From: Desulforhopalus sp. IMCC35007
GTDB lineage: Bacteria; Desulfobacterota; Desulfobulbia; Desulfobulbales; Desulfocapsaceae
Assembly (NCBI RefSeq): GCF_005116575.1
Contig: NZ_SWCN01000011.1
Location: forward strand, 1 to 64,000
Direction: 5' to 3'
DNA: 64,000 nt
Position 1 is the first letter of the stretch. Each line of letters begins with the position of its first letter. Below are positions 26,949 through 36,569 of this stretch, piece after piece. Made by a program: the position numbers and the translations under genes. Under the pieces are notes generated by a model that worked only from the letters and a program-made list of their open reading frames with translations, was not told the DNA's origin and searched no databases.

Positions 26949-27839
26949 ATGAAGAGAAAAATTGGAGCTGTAATTGTTCTGTTAAGCTGTTCCCTGTTGT
27001 TTCTTTCTTCTGCTTATGCAGATGTCAGGATTGGCATTCTGGCCAAAAATGGCTCGGCCGCGGTTATGAAAAAATGGGCTGCAACCGGTGACTATCTCAC
27101 TGAGAAAATTGGTGAACCGGTGGAAATAGTTCCCCTGGATTTTGATAAGGTTATGCCCGCAGTCGAGGCAAATGAGGTTGATTTTTTCCTGGTCAATTCA
27201 TCTATGTTTATCACCATGCAGGTTAAATTTGCTGCAACCCCTGTTGCGACGATGATTAATTCCCGTCAGGGCGAAGCCCTGAAGTCTTTTGGCGGCGTGG
27301 TTATCGCTTCAGCCTATAATGACAGCATAAATTCTTTTGAAGATTTGAAAGGGAAAAAATTTGCTGCAGTGATGCAAAATTCGTTTGGTGGCTGGCAAAT
27401 GGCATACAAGGAGTTTATCGACAGGGGTATAGATCCATTTCAGGATTTTGCCAGCCTGGTTTTCTCCGGAACCCACGACAATGTAGTCTTTGCGGTTCAA
27501 AATGAAGAGGTAGATGCAGGTACAGTACGCACCGACACCCTTGAGAGAATGGTGGCAAGTGGTGCGATTGTCATGGAAGATTTCAAGGTTATTGAGGCAA
27601 AATCCGATGGTGATTTTCCCTTTCTCTGCTCCACTACGCTTTATCCGGAATGGCCACTGGCCAAGGTTGCAGCAACAGATGATGCACTTTCAGTAAAAAT
27701 TGTCTCAGCTCTGAAAGAACTTAAAGAAGGCGATAAAGCGGCACAGGCAGCAAAAATCATAGGCTGGACCGATCCGCTGGACTATTCTGGTGTCCAGTCC
27801 TTGCAGCAATCGTTGAAAGTAGGTGCTTACGCAGAATAA
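26949..27839 (+). CDS. PhnD-like periplasmic substrate-binding protein
   Basis: 296 residues with a Sec signal peptide (about 1-24, cleavage after SSAYA). The mature part has the fold signature of the PhnD / phosphate-phosphonate binding family: DVRIGILAKNG start, a DFFLVNSSMF loop, then FEDLKGKKFAAV and ALKELKEG near the end. No ABC permease or ATPase is nearby. Instead a chemoreceptor follows after 109 bases, so it more likely captures a ligand for sensing than for transport. PhnD-type domains also serve as anion sensors, as in tetrathionate sensor kinases. It has a strong GGAGGTGA ribosome site and a promoter at 26862. Confidence 0.88.
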   Translation: MKRKIGAVIVLLSCSLLFLSSAYADVRIGILAKNGSAAVMKKWAATGDYLTEKIGEPVEIVPLDFDKVMPAVEANEVDFFLVNSSMFITMQVKFAATPVATMINSRQGEALKSFGGVVIASAYNDSINSFEDLKGKKFAAVMQNSFGGWQMAYKEFIDRGIDPFQDFASLVFSGTHDNVVFAVQNEEVDAGTVRTDTLERMVASGAIVMEDFKVIEAKSDGDFPFLCSTTLYPEWPLAKVAATDDALSVKIVSALKELKEGDKAAQAAKIIGWTDPLDYSGVQSLQQSLKVGAYAE

Positions 27840-27948
27840 CAGTTTAGGTATCAAAACCCTGTAGCAGGAGTACCGGCTACAGGGTGTGCCTGTAAATTTT
27901 CCAGAATAAAAGAACCTGGGCCAGTAGGGCCAGTCTCTGAGGATAACA

Positions 27949-30387
27949 ATGTTTCAATCTCTTTTTCGCAACAATTTTCGTGCCCAGTTGATTATACCTG
28001 TCGCCATTACTCTTCTGGTGATGATCATTGCCGCAATCACCTTTACGGTGGTCTCCCAAAAGAAAAGCAGCAGGCTTTTAAATAGTCAGATTGAAAAGTC
28101 GTTTTCTGAGATAGCCGGATCGGTCGGGGAGGATTTAGGTAAACTCTCTGAGAGGTTTGAAGGCGATCTGCAAAAAATGCAGACAGAAGTTTCGTCAATG
28201 CTTGCCACATCGTCATCGGAAACCTTGAAAGCGACTGCTCTCTCGATGCGCATGAATATTCAGGGCCTGTGGAGACAAAGTGGCGAAAATCTTTTGCAGC
28301 TTTTGTCTGTTTCTTCGGTGAATTCAATTATCACTAAAAATTATGCTGCGTTGAATACCTATGTGAGAAGTGCCCATGCCAATAAGGATGTAGTCTTTCT
28401 TTTTTACAAAGATTCGGAAGGAAAACCGATTACCCGGTTTCTCAACCGTAAAAATGAAATTCTGCAGTCATATCTGCCGCAGGGCAAGCCTGACATTGAG
28501 CAAATTATACAAGCTGGAGAAAGTGACTCAAATGTTCTTGTTCTACAAGAGACTATACAGTCTGACGGAGAGACAATTGGAAGTGTGGTCCTTGCGCTTG
28601 ACCTGACCGAGTCAATTCGGGAGAGTGACGCCGTCAGCCTCCAGTTTGACGATCTGGTTGAAACTAACAGTGATCGGATCGATTTCCTTCTGGGCAAGGA
28701 ATCGGCCAAACTTAATACAACCCTGCAGTCTGTCATCTCAGACATTAATGGAGATATCCGTGCGAGATCAGATAAAACGGTAGAGCAAGTCCAGAATACA
28801 AGCGAATCCATTAGCATACAGTCGAGAAATCTTTTTATCTGGGGGTCCGTCGCTGGCCTGTTTCTGGTTCTTGGTATGTTGTATTTGAATGCACGTTCCA
28901 TTCTGAACCTGCTCGGTGGCCAGCCTGCTGCAATGGTGGATCTTGCCAGAAGAGTCGCCAAGGGAGATCTGACCGAAGACAGCTATGGCTCAAGCGTACC
29001 GGGAAGTCTTCAGGAGGCCCTCTTTCAGATGAGTAGCAGGCTGAGGAGTCTGATCGGCAATATAGTCACAGAAGGGCGATCCTTGCAGGCAACGTCCACG
29101 GAACTGGCCCTTGCAGCAGAAGATCTAACCGGTGGGGCAGAACAATCAGCCTCCCGTTCAGATGCAGTTGCTGCGGCCACAGAGGAGATGAGCGCCAACA
29201 TGGATATGGTCACACACTCCAGTGAGCAGGCCTCTCAAAATGTTAACCTGGTCGCCACTGCCATGGAAGAAATGGCTATGGCCGGACAGAAAATCGCTCA
29301 AAATACAGCCAAGGCGAGTTCCATGACGGAAGAGGCGGTCTCTTATGCCGCAATGTCATCTGAAAAGGTCAACCAGCTCGGCAACGCAGCAAGGGAAATC
29401 AGCAAGGTCACCGAAGTGATCACGGAAATTTCAGAACAGACCAATCTTCTTGCCTTGAATGCGACCATTGAGGCGGCAAGGGCTGGTGAGGCGGGTAAAG
29501 GTTTTGCGGTGGTTGCAAATGAAATCAAGGAGCTTGCAAAGCAGACCGCCCAGGCAACAGGAGAGATAAAGGCGAAAATTGAATCGATTCAGAGTTCAAC
29601 TGACGATACGGTGAAAGAGATCTCTCAGATCGGTGTTGTGATTAATAATGTCAATGAACTTGTGGGCACGATCGCAACGGCTGCCGAACTGCAGGCGACG
29701 ACGGTAAATGAGGTGTCTTTGAATGTGACGGAGGCCTCCTCCAGTATCAATGAAGTGAACGAGAATGTTTTCCAGGCTTCGGTGGTGGCAAAAGAGATTG
29801 CCAAAGATATCGCGACGGTGAGTCAGGTTTCAAAAGAAGCAAAGGAAGGCAGTTTGCGTCTGCAGGAGAGTTCGCACGAATTGAAAAGGGTTGCGGATAA
29901 GATAAACGGGGAAACGAGCCAGTTCGATCTTGGAGCCTCCCATAAAAATATAGAACGGGTTCACCAGACTACAGTGGTAAAAGCCCTCATTCGCTGGTCG
30001 CAGAATCTCTCCGTGGGGATCAACTCCATTGATGAACAGCATAAGGTTCTGGTCAACCTGATCAATGAGCTTTATAAGCAGATGCATGCCGGTCTTGGCA
30101 AAGAAGCTGTGGGGAAAACGCTTGGGCGCCTCATTGATTATACGGCGAAACATTTTAAATATGAAGAAAAGCTCTTTGCAGAGCATCGTTACCCCGAGCA
30201 AAAGGCCCATCAGGAGCTGCATGATAAGCTGGTCGGCCAGGTTGTCGCCTTTCAGGAGGAATTCACCCGTGGTGAAAAAGATGTTTCTCTTGAGTTGATG
30301 GAATTTCTCAAAGAATGGTTGCTGACCCACATCAAGAAAAAAGATATGGCTTACGGTCCATATCTACGCAGTAGAGGGGTTGAGTAA
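27949..30387 (+). CDS. methyl-accepting chemotaxis protein with C-terminal hemerythrin domain
   Basis: 812 residues. A first membrane helix (12-36), a periplasmic domain of about 245 residues, a second helix (about 285-305), a HAMP-like linker, the MCP signalling hairpin with [20 protein letters not shown], and a hemerythrin domain (about 685-805). The di-iron ligands can be seen: His698 in IDEQHK, His and Glu in KHFKYEEK, two His in AHQELH, and His/Asp in THIKKKDM. It should report oxygen or redox state to the flagellar motor, as described for DcrH of Desulfovibrio. It follows a PhnD-like binding protein and could combine a ligand signal from outside with an oxygen signal from inside. Confidence 0.93.
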   Translation: MFQSLFRNNFRAQLIIPVAITLLVMIIAAITFTVVSQKKSSRLLNSQIEKSFSEIAGSVGEDLGKLSERFEGDLQKMQTEVSSMLATSSSETLKATALSMRMNIQGLWRQSGENLLQLLSVSSVNSIITKNYAALNTYVRSAHANKDVVFLFYKDSEGKPITRFLNRKNEILQSYLPQGKPDIEQIIQAGESDSNVLVLQETIQSDGETIGSVVLALDLTESIRESDAVSLQFDDLVETNSDRIDFLLGKESAKLNTTLQSVISDINGDIRARSDKTVEQVQNTSESISIQSRNLFIWGSVAGLFLVLGMLYLNARSILNLLGGQPAAMVDLARRVAKGDLTEDSYGSSVPGSLQEALFQMSSRLRSLIGNIVTEGRSLQATSTELALAAEDLTGGAEQSASRSDAVAAATEEMSANMDMVTHSSEQASQNVNLVATAMEEMAMAGQKIAQNTAKASSMTEEAVSYAAMSSEKVNQLGNAAREISKVTEVITEISEQTNLLALNATIEAARAGEAGKGFAVVANEIKELAKQTAQATGEIKAKIESIQSSTDDTVKEISQIGVVINNVNELVGTIATAAELQATTVNEVSLNVTEASSSINEVNENVFQASVVAKEIAKDIATVSQVSKEAKEGSLRLQESSHELKRVADKINGETSQFDLGASHKNIERVHQTTVVKALIRWSQNLSVGINSIDEQHKVLVNLINELYKQMHAGLGKEAVGKTLGRLIDYTAKHFKYEEKLFAEHRYPEQKAHQELHDKLVGQVVAFQEEFTRGEKDVSLELMEFLKEWLLTHIKKKDMAYGPYLRSRGVE

Positions 30388-30410
30388 AGAGATGTAGAAC
30401 TTGTCACAGA

Positions 30411-30462
30411 CAATCCATTCATAATCCACTTCAAACCAATGGAGCTACGAATGGATTGTTTT
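30411..30462 (+). terminator. probable terminator after the chemoreceptor
   Basis: A perfect 10-bp inverted repeat (30411-30420 with 30449-30458), loop of 28 bases, followed by TTTTATT on the plus strand. It lies between convergent genes. The T run is short, so efficiency may be moderate. Confidence 0.5.
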
Positions 30463-31045
30463 ATTCCAGGACAATATCAAAAGCGTTCAGCAGTGATATC
30501 GCCTCAGGAAGTGAAAATTTAGTCTTACGTAAAATATTGCCTTCAGGGTGAATGGCATACCCCACCGCTTTCCTTAAATCTGTATGCGTCAGGTTGGTGT
30601 TAACGAATCTCGCACCGGTAAAATCTGAGCCCCTGCAGTCAGCCTTTGATAAATTTGTCTCAGTAAAATCAACTTCCTTGACCTGACATTGACTCATCTC
30701 GGTGTTTCTCAGATCAACGCCGATAAAGCCAGAGTAGTTCAATAGGCACTGTCTGAAATTGACATCTAAGGGAACGCTTGTCGCAGACCACTCAATTCCT
30801 GTGAGTTTTGTTTCGATAAACATCACATCACGAAAGGAGGTCTGTTTGAGTGTTGCTGAAGAAAGATCACAGTTGTGAAAGCTGCAGTTCTCAAAAATAC
30901 AGGCAAAAAGGTGAATTTCTGCAAATCGGCAGTTTTTAAAGGCACAGTCATAGAACTCAGTGTATTGAAGCTGTGGCTCAAACGAAATTGCGTCCCCTGA
31001 AAGTTCGAGATCATCGTATGAGGTGTGGCTGGTAAGGGTTATCAT
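30461..31045 (-). CDS. pentapeptide repeat protein
   Basis: 194 residues built almost wholly of five-residue repeats of A(D/N)LxX type (e.g. FKNCRF, FENCSF, FHNCDL, VDLRNTEM, ADCRGSDF, ANL-like TNLTHTDL), predicting a right-handed quadrilateral beta helix. The overall pattern, with a conserved Gly hinge half-way and a C-terminal helix ending in FDIVLE, resembles the Qnr/McbG group of gyrase-interacting proteins. Resistance function cannot be claimed from sequence alone. The frame opens at TTG 31057; ATG 31045 is the likely start, though no clear ribosome site precedes it. It is 18 bases after the stop of an ABC permease gene and may share its transcript. Confidence 0.85.
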   Translation of the reverse strand: MITLTSHTSYDDLELSGDAISFEPQLQYTEFYDCAFKNCRFAEIHLFACIFENCSFHNCDLSSATLKQTSFRDVMFIETKLTGIEWSATSVPLDVNFRQCLLNYSGFIGVDLRNTEMSQCQVKEVDFTETNLSKADCRGSDFTGARFVNTNLTHTDLRKAVGYAIHPEGNILRKTKFSLPEAISLLNAFDIVLE

Positions 31046-31063
31046 GTTTTTTATCAAAAAAAT

Positions 31064-31993
31064 TCAGCCTTCGCGGTGGAAAGGTACTCCGAGGCACCTG
31101 GGGCTTTTGCCATCTTTGCCGCCTTTTTTCAGGTGCATGACGAGAATCAGCACCCCTATGGTGAGTAGATAAGGGAGCATCAATAAAATATAGACGGGGA
31201 TCACCTCAATCCCTGTTGCCTGGAAAAAGAATTGAAGGGCCGTTAACCCGCCAAAGAGCAAGGCTCCTAGTACTGCGCGATAAGGCGACCAGAGAGAAAA
31301 GATAACCATGGCGATGGCGATCCAGCCCTGTCCTGCCGTCATGTTCTCTTTCCAGCCAGGGGTGTAGGCAAGTGACAGGTAACAGCCACCAAGTCCCGCA
31401 AGAATCCCCCCAAAAATGGTGCAGCAATAGCGTATTGCTGTGACATTGATGCCGATGACATCGGCGGAGACGGCGTCGTCGCCAACGGCCCTGATTTTTA
31501 ATCCGGTTCGTGTGTGGAACAACACGTAGCTTGCAAACGGGATGATAAGATAGGCGAGGTAGACGAGTACCGACTGGTTGAAGAAGATTTCGCCGATAAC
31601 AGGAATGTCGCTGAGATAGGGCAAGGGAAAAGCTTTAAGACGGATGCCAACCTCACCAATAATAGGCCGGCCAAGGAAATTACTGAGACCGCCGCCCAGA
31701 ATGGCAATAGCAAGGCCCGAGAGTGTCTGATCGGCTCGAAGAGTAATACTAAAAAAAGCGTGGAGCATGGCCAGCAAGGCGCCTGCCAGCATGCCACCGC
31801 CAAGGGCAAGCAGTGGCGGCCCCCCGGCAAGACCGATTGCGGCACCTGTCAAAGCGCCGACAAGCATCATCCCTTCAACTCCAAGGTTGAGAATACCACT
31901 ACGTTCGGCAAAGATTTCCCCGATTGCAGCCAGCAGGACACCAATGGAGGATTTAATGGTTATCTGTGAGATAAAAACAATATCGTCTATCAT
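31064..31993 (-). CDS. nucleoside-type ABC transporter permease
   Basis: 309 residues, eight or nine hydrophobic segments. The pattern (ERSGILNLGVEGMMLVGAL, then a Gly/Ala-rich helix, GDDAVSADVIGINV and AGLGGCYLSLAYTPGW) is that of the RbsC/LivH-like permeases of BMP-dependent nucleoside importers (NupQ/YufQ type). It pairs with the second permease at 32040 and the double ATPase at 33133. It lies last among the four transporter genes, 46 bases after the first permease. Confidence 0.9.
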   Translation of the reverse strand: MIDDIVFISQITIKSSIGVLLAAIGEIFAERSGILNLGVEGMMLVGALTGAAIGLAGGPPLLALGGGMLAGALLAMLHAFFSITLRADQTLSGLAIAILGGGLSNFLGRPIIGEVGIRLKAFPLPYLSDIPVIGEIFFNQSVLVYLAYLIIPFASYVLFHTRTGLKIRAVGDDAVSADVIGINVTAIRYCCTIFGGILAGLGGCYLSLAYTPGWKENMTAGQGWIAIAMVIFSLWSPYRAVLGALLFGGLTALQFFFQATGIEVIPVYILLMLPYLLTIGVLILVMHLKKGGKDGKSPRCLGVPFHREG

Positions 31994-32039
31994 AAGATTT
32001 AGAAATTACTTCTGTTTTTCCAAGTTTCTTTCATGGTCT

Positions 32040-33131
32040 CTAAGCATTGTTTGTAGAGGGAGATGGAGAAGAAGAGGTTATAATGCGCAAACGAAATCGC
32101 AGCAGAGCTTCACTTGCAAGAAAACCAAGGAGCAGTGCACCTTCAAGGACCTGGACGATTGATGCTGGCAGATGCATGGAACTTTGCAGCTGTTCCCCTC
32201 CGATGATCAGCCCGCCGAGGACAAGTGCAAAAATTGGGACCATTTTAGGTCTGAAACCAGCAAGGCAGGCAACGATAATTCCATCATAGCCATAGCCGAC
32301 ACTGAGACCTTCCTGGAGGCGGAGGTGGATTCCGGCAACCTCACTCATTCCGGCAAGTCCCGCCAGCGCCCCGCTGATAAGCATGACTCGTATTATTTCC
32401 CGGTTTACCTTCATTCCGGCATACTGCGCAGCCATTGGCCCTTTACCGATGACCCGTATGCGAAACCCCCATTTGGAGTGGCGAAGAAGGATATGGAGCA
32501 CAATGGTAGCCGCAATTGCCAGAAAAAGCCCAAGGTGAATACGGGAATCAAAAAAGCGTGGCAGGGCTGCAGCATCGGGGAAAAGGGCCGAACCGGGAAA
32601 CCCCATGCCATCCGGGTCTCGCCACGGACCAAAATAGAGATGGTCCATGATGATGATGGCAACATAGTTGAGCAGCAGGGTGGTAAGAATCTCACTTACC
32701 TGAAAATGGGCTTTCAGGATTGCAGGAATGAGGGCCCAGAGCATGCCCGCTGCAGCTCCACAAATGATCAGTGCAGGAAGAACACTATAGGACGGCCAGT
32801 CGGGGGTAAGGTAGAGGGCGGCCCAGGTAGCTCCCAGGGCGCCAAAGACAAACTGGCCTTCGCAGCCGATATTCCAGAGTAACATGGTGGCAGCAATGGC
32901 AACGGCAAGGCCAGTCAGCATGAGCGGGATGGCCTTGACGATGACTTCAGTGAATCCCAGGCTCGAGCCAAAAGCTCCCTGAAACATAACTCCATAGGCC
33001 AAAAAGGGATTCGCTCCATAAATCAGGAAAATAATTGATCCCACGAGCAGGGCGAGGCCAAAAGAGATAACCGCGATTAACAGCTGTTCATTTTGTGGTT
33101 TAGTGTAACGTTTTTCCAGGCGTAACCTCAT
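32040..33131 (-). CDS. nucleoside-type ABC transporter permease
   Basis: 363 residues with about ten hydrophobic segments, the NupP/YufP-type partner of the permease at 31064. Recognisable parts are LLWNIGCEGQFVFGALGA, the EAA-like cytoplasmic stretch GFRIRVIGKGPMAAQYAGM, and the helix SGALAGLAGMSEVAG. Its ATG follows the stop of the ATPase gene by one base, so translation is coupled. The longer N-terminal region, compared with the partner, is normal for this subunit. Confidence 0.9.
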   Translation of the reverse strand: MRLRLEKRYTKPQNEQLLIAVISFGLALLVGSIIFLIYGANPFLAYGVMFQGAFGSSLGFTEVIVKAIPLMLTGLAVAIAATMLLWNIGCEGQFVFGALGATWAALYLTPDWPSYSVLPALIICGAAAGMLWALIPAILKAHFQVSEILTTLLLNYVAIIIMDHLYFGPWRDPDGMGFPGSALFPDAAALPRFFDSRIHLGLFLAIAATIVLHILLRHSKWGFRIRVIGKGPMAAQYAGMKVNREIIRVMLISGALAGLAGMSEVAGIHLRLQEGLSVGYGYDGIIVACLAGFRPKMVPIFALVLGGLIIGGEQLQSSMHLPASIVQVLEGALLLGFLASEALLRFRLRIITSSSPSPSTNNA

Positions 33132-33132
33132 C

Positions 33133-34653
33133 TCAGCCTCCAGCCCCGGCCATGAGCAGGCCTATTCGCCCGACAGAGTCGGCATCACCTGCGTTAATGA
33201 TCTCAATTATCCTGCCGGAGAACATCACGGCAATCCTGTCAGAGAGTGAAAGAGCCTCTTTCAGGTCGCCTGTAAAAAGCAGTACCGCAGAAAATTGGCG
33301 CTGCGCAAGAATTGCTTGCCAGACCTCTTCAGTTGCCGAGATGTCGAGTCCCTGGGTTGGTTGTTCCGCGATGAAAAGGGCAGGATTCTTGGCCAGTTCC
33401 CGGGCAAGGATCAGCTTTTGCAAATTGCCTCCCGAGAGTTGGCCGGCAAGAGTCCGGCTGCTGTGGGTGACGATGCTGTACTCTTGTACTGCCGTCTGAA
33501 TATCACTTTCCATCCGGGCGTGCTGGAGCCAGAAGCTGTTGCCACTTTGTTCAAGCCTGGTTAATAGAAAGTTTTCTGCAAGATCCATCCCGGCAACACT
33601 GCCTGCATGATGTCTGTCTTCTGGCACGTAGGCAATCTCAGACTGCCTGCGGGTGGCCCAGGTTGCTGCGTCAAAGGAATTCCCTAAGAATTGTATCGTA
33701 CCGTTTTGACCTGTTGTCTGGGCGTTGATTGTTTTGCATAGCGAGGCCTGACCATTCCCGGCAACGCCAATAATGGAGAGTATCTCCCCCCGGCAAACGT
33801 TGAAAGAAATATCGGTAAAGGCGGGTTGCATGGAACCTTTGGGCCCGGTTAAACCGCAGACCTCAAGTACGGTGTCCTTTGTTGCAATTGTAGGTTTATC
33901 CACCCGAAGTACGACCTCCCGGCCGACCATCAGGCGGGCGAGGTCGCGTTTACTGCTGACTCTGTCAAGTGTCGTCTGGGTAATAATACGGCCTTTTCTG
34001 AGGATGGCGATACGGTCGGCAATCTTCAGGACCTCCTCGAGTTTGTGGGTGATAAATATAATGCCGCAACCGTCCTCTTTGAGTCGGCTTACGACCTGGA
34101 AAAATCGTTCAACGTCCGGTGGGGCGAGTACTGCGGTGGGTTCATCAAAGATGAGGAGTCTTGCGGACTGCACCAGGAGTTTAAGGATCTCTGCACGCTG
34201 ACGCTCACCCATGGAAAGGCTGCCGGCCTGCCGATCTGCATCAATTTCCAGCCCATAACGGTTGGCAAGGAGGTTTATCTCTTTTTTAATGGCACGAAGG
34301 GAAACCGATCTGCCGCATGCATCGGCTGCCAGGAGTATGTTTTCGGCAACGGTGAGGGTGTCCATCAGCATGAATCGCTGGTAGACCATGCCTACTCCAA
34401 GGCTTAATGCCTTGGCGGGAGAGACAAAGAGACTGGCCTTGCCGTTAATCTCGATAGAGCCTGCATCCGGCCTGTAGCGACCGGCAATAATAGACATCAG
34501 GGTGCTTTTTCCTGCACCGTTCTCTCCCAGGATGGCCAGGATCTCCCCCGGAAAAACTTCAAGGTTGATATCTTTATTGGCAATGACAGGGCCGAAACGT
34601 TTTTCAACACCACGGCAGGCAAGCAGTGGTGTCGCTGCTGGATTCTGCGTCAT
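33133..34653 (-). CDS. nucleoside-type ABC transporter ATPase, double domain
   Basis: 506 residues with two ABC domains. The first is canonical (Walker A GENGAGKST near 44; signature LSMGERQRAEIL; Walker B LLIFDEPTAVL). The second has a degenerate Walker A (GVAGNGQASL) but a good signature (LSGGNLQK) and Walker B (ALFIAEQPTQGLD). This asymmetry is usual in the sugar/nucleoside-type importers. It powers uptake through the permeases at 32040 and 31064 with the binding protein at 35469. It begins six bases after the phosphoribosyltransferase gene. Confidence 0.93.
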   Translation of the reverse strand: MTQNPAATPLLACRGVEKRFGPVIANKDINLEVFPGEILAILGENGAGKSTLMSIIAGRYRPDAGSIEINGKASLFVSPAKALSLGVGMVYQRFMLMDTLTVAENILLAADACGRSVSLRAIKKEINLLANRYGLEIDADRQAGSLSMGERQRAEILKLLVQSARLLIFDEPTAVLAPPDVERFFQVVSRLKEDGCGIIFITHKLEEVLKIADRIAILRKGRIITQTTLDRVSSKRDLARLMVGREVVLRVDKPTIATKDTVLEVCGLTGPKGSMQPAFTDISFNVCRGEILSIIGVAGNGQASLCKTINAQTTGQNGTIQFLGNSFDAATWATRRQSEIAYVPEDRHHAGSVAGMDLAENFLLTRLEQSGNSFWLQHARMESDIQTAVQEYSIVTHSSRTLAGQLSGGNLQKLILARELAKNPALFIAEQPTQGLDISATEEVWQAILAQRQFSAVLLFTGDLKEALSLSDRIAVMFSGRIIEIINAGDADSVGRIGLLMAGAGG

Positions 34654-34659
34654 CGGCCT

Positions 34660-35301
34660 TTACTCCGCGACAGGTGCCGGCAGATTGGCAAGGGAGTAGA
34701 CCGGGGCGGAGAGCAGAGGAGGAGTGCTCCCTTCTACTGCAACGCAAAAGATGCCCAGCACCGGAAGCGGTTCACGTTGCTTCTGTCGGGCTACTTCTTC
34801 AAGAATGTCTGCCAGGCCAAGAAAGGTGCCTCCGGTGGAAACGACATCGTCAATGAGGATGACAGATTCGGCGTGGGCCAGCAATTCAAGGTCGCGCTCG
34901 TAGAGGGCAAGAAATTTACTGCCGCTTGTAATGGAATCCGAACCAATCTGGATAATTGGTCTGAAGTCTGGTTCCATGTGGGGTTTCACCCGGTTATAGG
35001 CAACCGCCACTGCATCGATACCAAGGGCCTGGGCTGCAACCTGGGTTATCTGCAGTGCCTTTTCAACAACGGTGAGAATTGCAACGCGGGAGAGATCGGG
35101 GATCGTGGTGCGGATTTTTTCAGCCAGAAGGAGTCCGAGGTCGTTGTTGAGTCTGGTTTGCCCCACAAGATTCAGGGATGCAATTTTGAGCTTTTTCTCG
35201 CCCGAGGGGATGCGAACGAAAGGGAGTTCAATTGCGTAATCAAGGCCGTTTACCGTTAAGAGATACTTCTCTCCGGATTCGAGACCGTCAAGAATATTCA
35301 T
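34660..35301 (-). CDS. phosphoribosyltransferase, probably purine type
   Basis: 213 residues. The PRPP-binding motif VILIDDVVSTGGTF is clear (about 147-160), with the type I PRTase core around it and SLNLVGQTRLNNDLG near the start, as in adenine and xanthine phosphoribosyltransferases. It would convert a free purine base and PRPP into a nucleotide. It is placed between the binding-protein gene and the ATPase gene of a nucleoside-type importer, so the system may import a base or nucleoside and trap it at once. Base specificity cannot be told. Confidence 0.85.
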   Translation of the reverse strand: MNILDGLESGEKYLLTVNGLDYAIELPFVRIPSGEKKLKIASLNLVGQTRLNNDLGLLLAEKIRTTIPDLSRVAILTVVEKALQITQVAAQALGIDAVAVAYNRVKPHMEPDFRPIIQIGSDSITSGSKFLALYERDLELLAHAESVILIDDVVSTGGTFLGLADILEEVARQKQREPLPVLGIFCVAVEGSTPPLLSAPVYSLANLPAPVAE

Positions 35302-35418
35302 GTTTACCTTTTTCTACTATGGTGTTGAGTACAGGGTATATCCTGAGTTGTCGAGAGTGGCTGGTTCGCTCAAGGTGGCCTGATATTGATGATCCGTGAC
35401 CAAAAATCCATAAATTAA

Positions 35419-35450
35419 GGCAGGTACCGGGAGGGGCTCCCGGTACTGCC
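35419..35450. repeat. hairpin between binding-protein and phosphoribosyltransferase genes
   Basis: A 10-bp perfect core stem (35424-35433 with 35437-35446) with three loop bases is extended by GGCA/TGCC after a bulged G. It is 18 bases after the stop of the binding-protein gene on the minus strand, with only TTAATTT beyond. It probably limits read-through or protects the 5' mRNA, giving more binding protein than transporter. Confidence 0.65.
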
Positions 35451-35468
35451 CAAGGTTCTGTGATCCTC

Positions 35469-36569
35469 TTACTGAGGGATATTGCCTTTTACGCCTTTGA
35501 TCAAAACCCGCATGGACAGGAGATCGGAGTCGGAGGCAGAACTTCCCTGTGCATAGAGGACTTTGCCATCCTGATCGTAAAGCGGCCCTGCAAAGATGTG
35601 GTCTTCTCCCTGGGACAGTTTTTCCATCTCTGCTATTACTTTCGTCTGGACATCCTGGGGAACCTTGCTGCCAAAGGGGCTGAGTTGAATTCCTTGTTGT
35701 TCAAAACCTTTCCAGTATTGGCGAAGTTCCCAGGTTCCGTCCATGACGGCTTTGACGGTTTCCACGTAATATGGGCCCCAGTTGAAAAGAGAAGAAACCA
35801 GGGTGCAGTCGGCACCGGCCAAAGCCGCATCCGTGCCGTAACCAATGGCGGGAACACCAGCCGCGCAGGCAGCCTTGGAGGTGTCAGGAGTATCGGCCAT
35901 CTGACGAATCAGGTCATGCTTGCGTGCAGCCAGGGTCTCGGCCAGAGTGGTCTCTTTGATGGGATCACGCCAGGACTTGAGCCATACCACTGTGTTGAGC
36001 TTGTCGCTATCGTATTGTACGCCAGCTTCATCAAGGCCTTTAATGAGGCCAATGGTAAAGGCGTTGATGCCTCTGATAGGTTCAGGAATCGGCTGGGTTG
36101 CGACTGTGCCCACATTTTTAAAACCCATCAGTCCCGCCATGTAACCGGCAAGATATTCGCCCTGATACATCCGGGTAAAATAGTTGCCCATGTTTGGGGA
36201 AGTCTTATATCCGGAACAGTGCTCAAAGCGAATATTGGGATAGTCCTTGGCCACCCGCATCAGGGCGTCCATGTGTTCGAAAGTGGTTCCGAAAATCAGA
36301 TCAAACCCTTTCTCCGCATAACCCCGGAAAACTCTCTCGGCATCCGCGGCGCGAACTTTTTCTGTATAGGCGACCTCAATCTGGTCGCCCATTTTTTCAC
36401 GAAGATATTCGATGCCGCGGTAGTGACCAGTGGTCCAGCCCTGATCATCTATGGTCCAGAGCAGGGCAAAAGCGACTTTCAGCTTTTTTTCTGCACTGAA
36501 AGAGGTGCCGGGCACGAGCAGACAGATCGCTGTAATGCAGACCAGTAACCACTGTAGTTTTTTATTCAT
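35469..36569 (-). CDS. BMP-family nucleoside-type ABC transporter binding protein
   Basis: 366 residues with a Sec signal peptide (1-26, GTSFSAEKK). I see no lipobox Cys, so it is free in the periplasm rather than a lipoprotein. The mature domain is of Med/BmpA type: KVAFALLWTIDDQGWTTGHYRGIEYL at the start, FDLIFGTTFEHMDAL, and GYMAGLMGFKNVGTVATQP. BMP proteins bind purine nucleosides or related compounds. AAGGAGA precedes ATG 36569. It heads the transporter operon that runs down to 31064, with a hairpin before the next gene. Confidence 0.92.
   Translation of the reverse strand: MNKKLQWLLVCITAICLLVPGTSFSAEKKLKVAFALLWTIDDQGWTTGHYRGIEYLREKMGDQIEVAYTEKVRAADAERVFRGYAEKGFDLIFGTTFEHMDALMRVAKDYPNIRFEHCSGYKTSPNMGNYFTRMYQGEYLAGYMAGLMGFKNVGTVATQPIPEPIRGINAFTIGLIKGLDEAGVQYDSDKLNTVVWLKSWRDPIKETTLAETLAARKHDLIRQMADTPDTSKAACAAGVPAIGYGTDAALAGADCTLVSSLFNWGPYYVETVKAVMDGTWELRQYWKGFEQQGIQLSPFGSKVPQDVQTKVIAEMEKLSQGEDHIFAGPLYDQDGKVLYAQGSSASDSDLLSMRVLIKGVKGNIPQ

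Noticed and set aside
35460-36548. Open frame of 362 codons on the plus strand
   Set aside because: It is antisense to the BMP binding protein, which has a signal peptide and conserved motifs.
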